Assembly: GCA_036971715.1 (NCBI GenBank) | Contig: JAVHJL010000007.1 | Location: 1-64,000, forward strand | Direction: 5' to 3' | Length of the DNA stretch: 64,000 nucleotides | Source of the DNA: Arthrobotrys musiformis | Lineage: Eukaryota; Ascomycota; Orbiliomycetes; Orbiliales; Orbiliaceae | Part shown: in pieces, positions 62,160-64,000 of the stretch | How the letters are laid out: every line of letters begins with the position of its first letter | Position numbering within the stretch: position 1 is the first letter of the stretch | Position numbers and translations under genes: made by a program | Notes under the pieces: generated by a model | What the model saw: only the letters and a program-made list of their open reading frames with translations | Databases searched by the model: none | Told to the model about the DNA's origin: nothing

Positions 62160-62600
62160 TTTGGATTAAGTTGGCTTTGGGTGGATGCAAGGGCTGCGAT
62201 TGTTTACTTTTCAGAAGGTCCGCTCAACGGATGACGGTCTGGCCGTGTGTGTATGTGTATGGGTATATTGAAGAGGGTGATTACTATTACTCAATTGACG
62301 AGTCCGGGCTCGGGACAAGAGGAAACAGCGTAGTCGACTTATATAAGTGTTTTGGCCAGTCGGTCGTTATATAAGGGTTGAAAGACTATAATTCGACGCA
62401 CCAGCGACGAGATGAATTGAAGATAAAATATATAAATTTTCTTTAAAAAAAAAAAAAGTTGAAGGAAGAAAGATTGAAGAAAGAATGGAAGAGGGTATCT
62501 GGACCCGAAGATGATGGCAAATATAGCTGTTTGGTGAGGACACAAGGAGAGGAAGGAGAAGAAGAAAAAGAGACTATTTTGGACGGGAAGACAGCATATT
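62160..62600 (-). promoter_or_regulatory. Upstream region of the cupredoxin gene with two TATA-like boxes
   Basis: TTATATAA occurs at 62339-62346 and at 62367-62374, about 180 and 210 bp upstream of the start codon at 62159. Either could set transcription start. An A-rich run is at 62445-62457. Confidence 0.45.
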
Positions 62601-64000
62601 TATGTACGCAGTACCTAGGTACTTAGTTAGATATGCATAATTCCTATATTTGAGCGTTAGATCTTCGGATTTCAGGTCGTCGCTATTCTCTGTGCATGTC
62701 GAAACAACTGACGTTACCGTTTTCGAACATGAGACCTCCCGAGCTTCATCGGGCTTCATGAGGGCAGGGCTCTGGCAGGGCTCCAGCTGGTTCATTGCGT
62801 TGTCGGCGTGCGATAACCATGTTTGGACGGGCTGTCAGGCGGCCATGCCCCTTGTCGAAACAAAACTCCACGACTTGCTGCAGAGTTTGTTTCGTTTGGG
62901 GTGATGAAGGCGGCGCTGTTGCGGTGCTTGGAAGGGCCTTAAAGGGGCTGTGTAGAAACACGTTTTGTTTCTGTTTCCCGCTCGGTCCCGCCTCACCGGT
63001 GGCGTTGTTTTTGTGGTTATTTGTCGGCTGGCTATCGATTTCGTCCGTGTGGCTCAGCCAGCAGTCTTGGCAGTCTTGGGCGCCTTAAGAATTTTCTTTC
63101 CCACCCATCAATTTCTTCCTTCTTCAGCCTTTCTTTTTCATCATCGTGCATCGTCATCAATACGGCAACCTCAGCATCTACAATACTCCCAGCGATATTC
63201 CGTTGGATCATGTTTATAGCATATACCCTAATCAAGACTAGCATTTCCTCCTCTCAATGTTGTGTCCCTCGCGCGATTACCCATACTCGCTCCATGCAAC
63301 CATATGTGTACATGTACATGTACATGCGTGGCACTTTCGAAGCCTCGTCGGTCGTCTCTTTTCCATATCCGTCCGAGGTCAAAAAGTCTCGTTGCTATCT
63401 CAAATATAGCAACATGCCAAAAGAAATACCCTTCCCAGGGAAGCCCAAGCCTTGATTTGAAACATCAAAACAAACACCTGATGGATATTGCTCTCGCTCC
63501 TCGTGGTCGATTGATGCAACATGAATTCAGATACCAGGACTTCAGGCTACATCCCTTTCAATCTAGCGCTGAATGTAGAAATTTAAATATATTTGATACC
63601 CGATTTCATTATTCTAGGTTACACCATGGCGCCTTTTGTACCTGCGGCCTTGAATGTACACTCAGCAAGGTCAACTTGAAAAAAAAAAAAAGGAGGGGAG
63701 GGAAAAAAAAAAGAATGAAAACGCCGAAATTACTCATGCAGATAACTCTGTTATCTTGCTCTGGTATCCGATACATATGGCCATCCTCCTCTATATATGG
63801 TTGGGGAACTTCCGCCTTCTCACCCCCGGGCACAACTCTTCAATGGGGCCCCTAGCATCCCGCTCCATCCTTTTGATTGGAGCTCGAGCTTGGCAGGTTC
63901 TGGCCGACTGATGTGTGGGCCTGCCGTGGTGCGATAATACGTAGGGATGGAATACATGCTGGGTTCAACTTCTGCTTGTGCGTTGTAGGCCTGATCTGGG
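62601..64000. other. Region with no supportable gene
   Basis: Open frames here are short, overlap on both strands and show no domain, signal or consistent codon use. A pyrimidine-rich stretch (63090-63150) looks like promoter or 5' UTR sequence, so a gene may begin near or beyond the window edge. A short repeat of GTACAT units is at 63307-63325. Confidence 0.5.

Noticed and set aside
63262..63855. 197-codon plus-strand frame
   Set aside because: Composition is irregular, with poly-Lys from an A run; overlapping frames of similar length exist, and there is no domain, signal or convincing start context.

Overview
The window comes from a filamentous ascomycete (Pezizomycotina). The right-hand 10 kb holds four protein genes of fungal type with 58-69 bp introns. 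The left-hand 54 kb is an AT-rich block of transposons mutated almost only by C-to-T and G-to-A transitions, the mark of repeat-induced point mutation (RIP). I cannot name a genus from sequence alone.

Layout. 1-5549: a coding-intact Tad1/I-like LINE (copy A) with ORF1 (zinc-knuckle gag-like) and ORF2 (endonuclease, reverse transcriptase, RNase H). About 190 bp of its 5' UTR lies outside the window. 5590-33770: RIP-mutated relatives of that LINE (B, C, D, E) mixed with copies of one Ty3/Gypsy chromovirus with ~670 bp LTRs (G0, G1, G4) and an unidentified repeat X. 34569-53457: chromovirus G3 with a second one (G2) inserted inside it. Three of the chromoviruses keep perfect 5-bp target duplications: AAAAT (G1), TTATT (G2) and ATACA (G3). 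Their coding strand is minus. From RIP-eroded frames I could place the gag zinc knuckle, protease, reverse transcriptase, RNase H, integrase and chromodomain, plus an extra frame on the opposite strand near the 3' LTR.

53990-64000: normal-composition DNA. Genes are a tricalbin/E-Syt-like SMP plus double-C2 lipid-transfer protein (54471-56023, three exons), a 265-residue secreted protein of unknown function (57939-58736, minus), a UBA / C2H2 / coiled-coil / UBX Cdc48 adaptor (59603-60825, five exons) and a secreted cupredoxin with an intact type-1 copper site (61220-62159, minus, two exons). Exon structures were worked out by hand from splice sites and family alignment. The genes share no obvious pathway.

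The strongest unusual signal is that RIP damage is not uniform. The outer 50-110 bp of each repeat, where homology between copies ends, are nearly unmutated, while the inner ends of the same LTRs and the bodies are saturated. Other leads are the opposite-strand frame in the chromovirus, a non-alignable segment upstream of the protease in G3, and the intact LINE beside four RIP-killed relatives.
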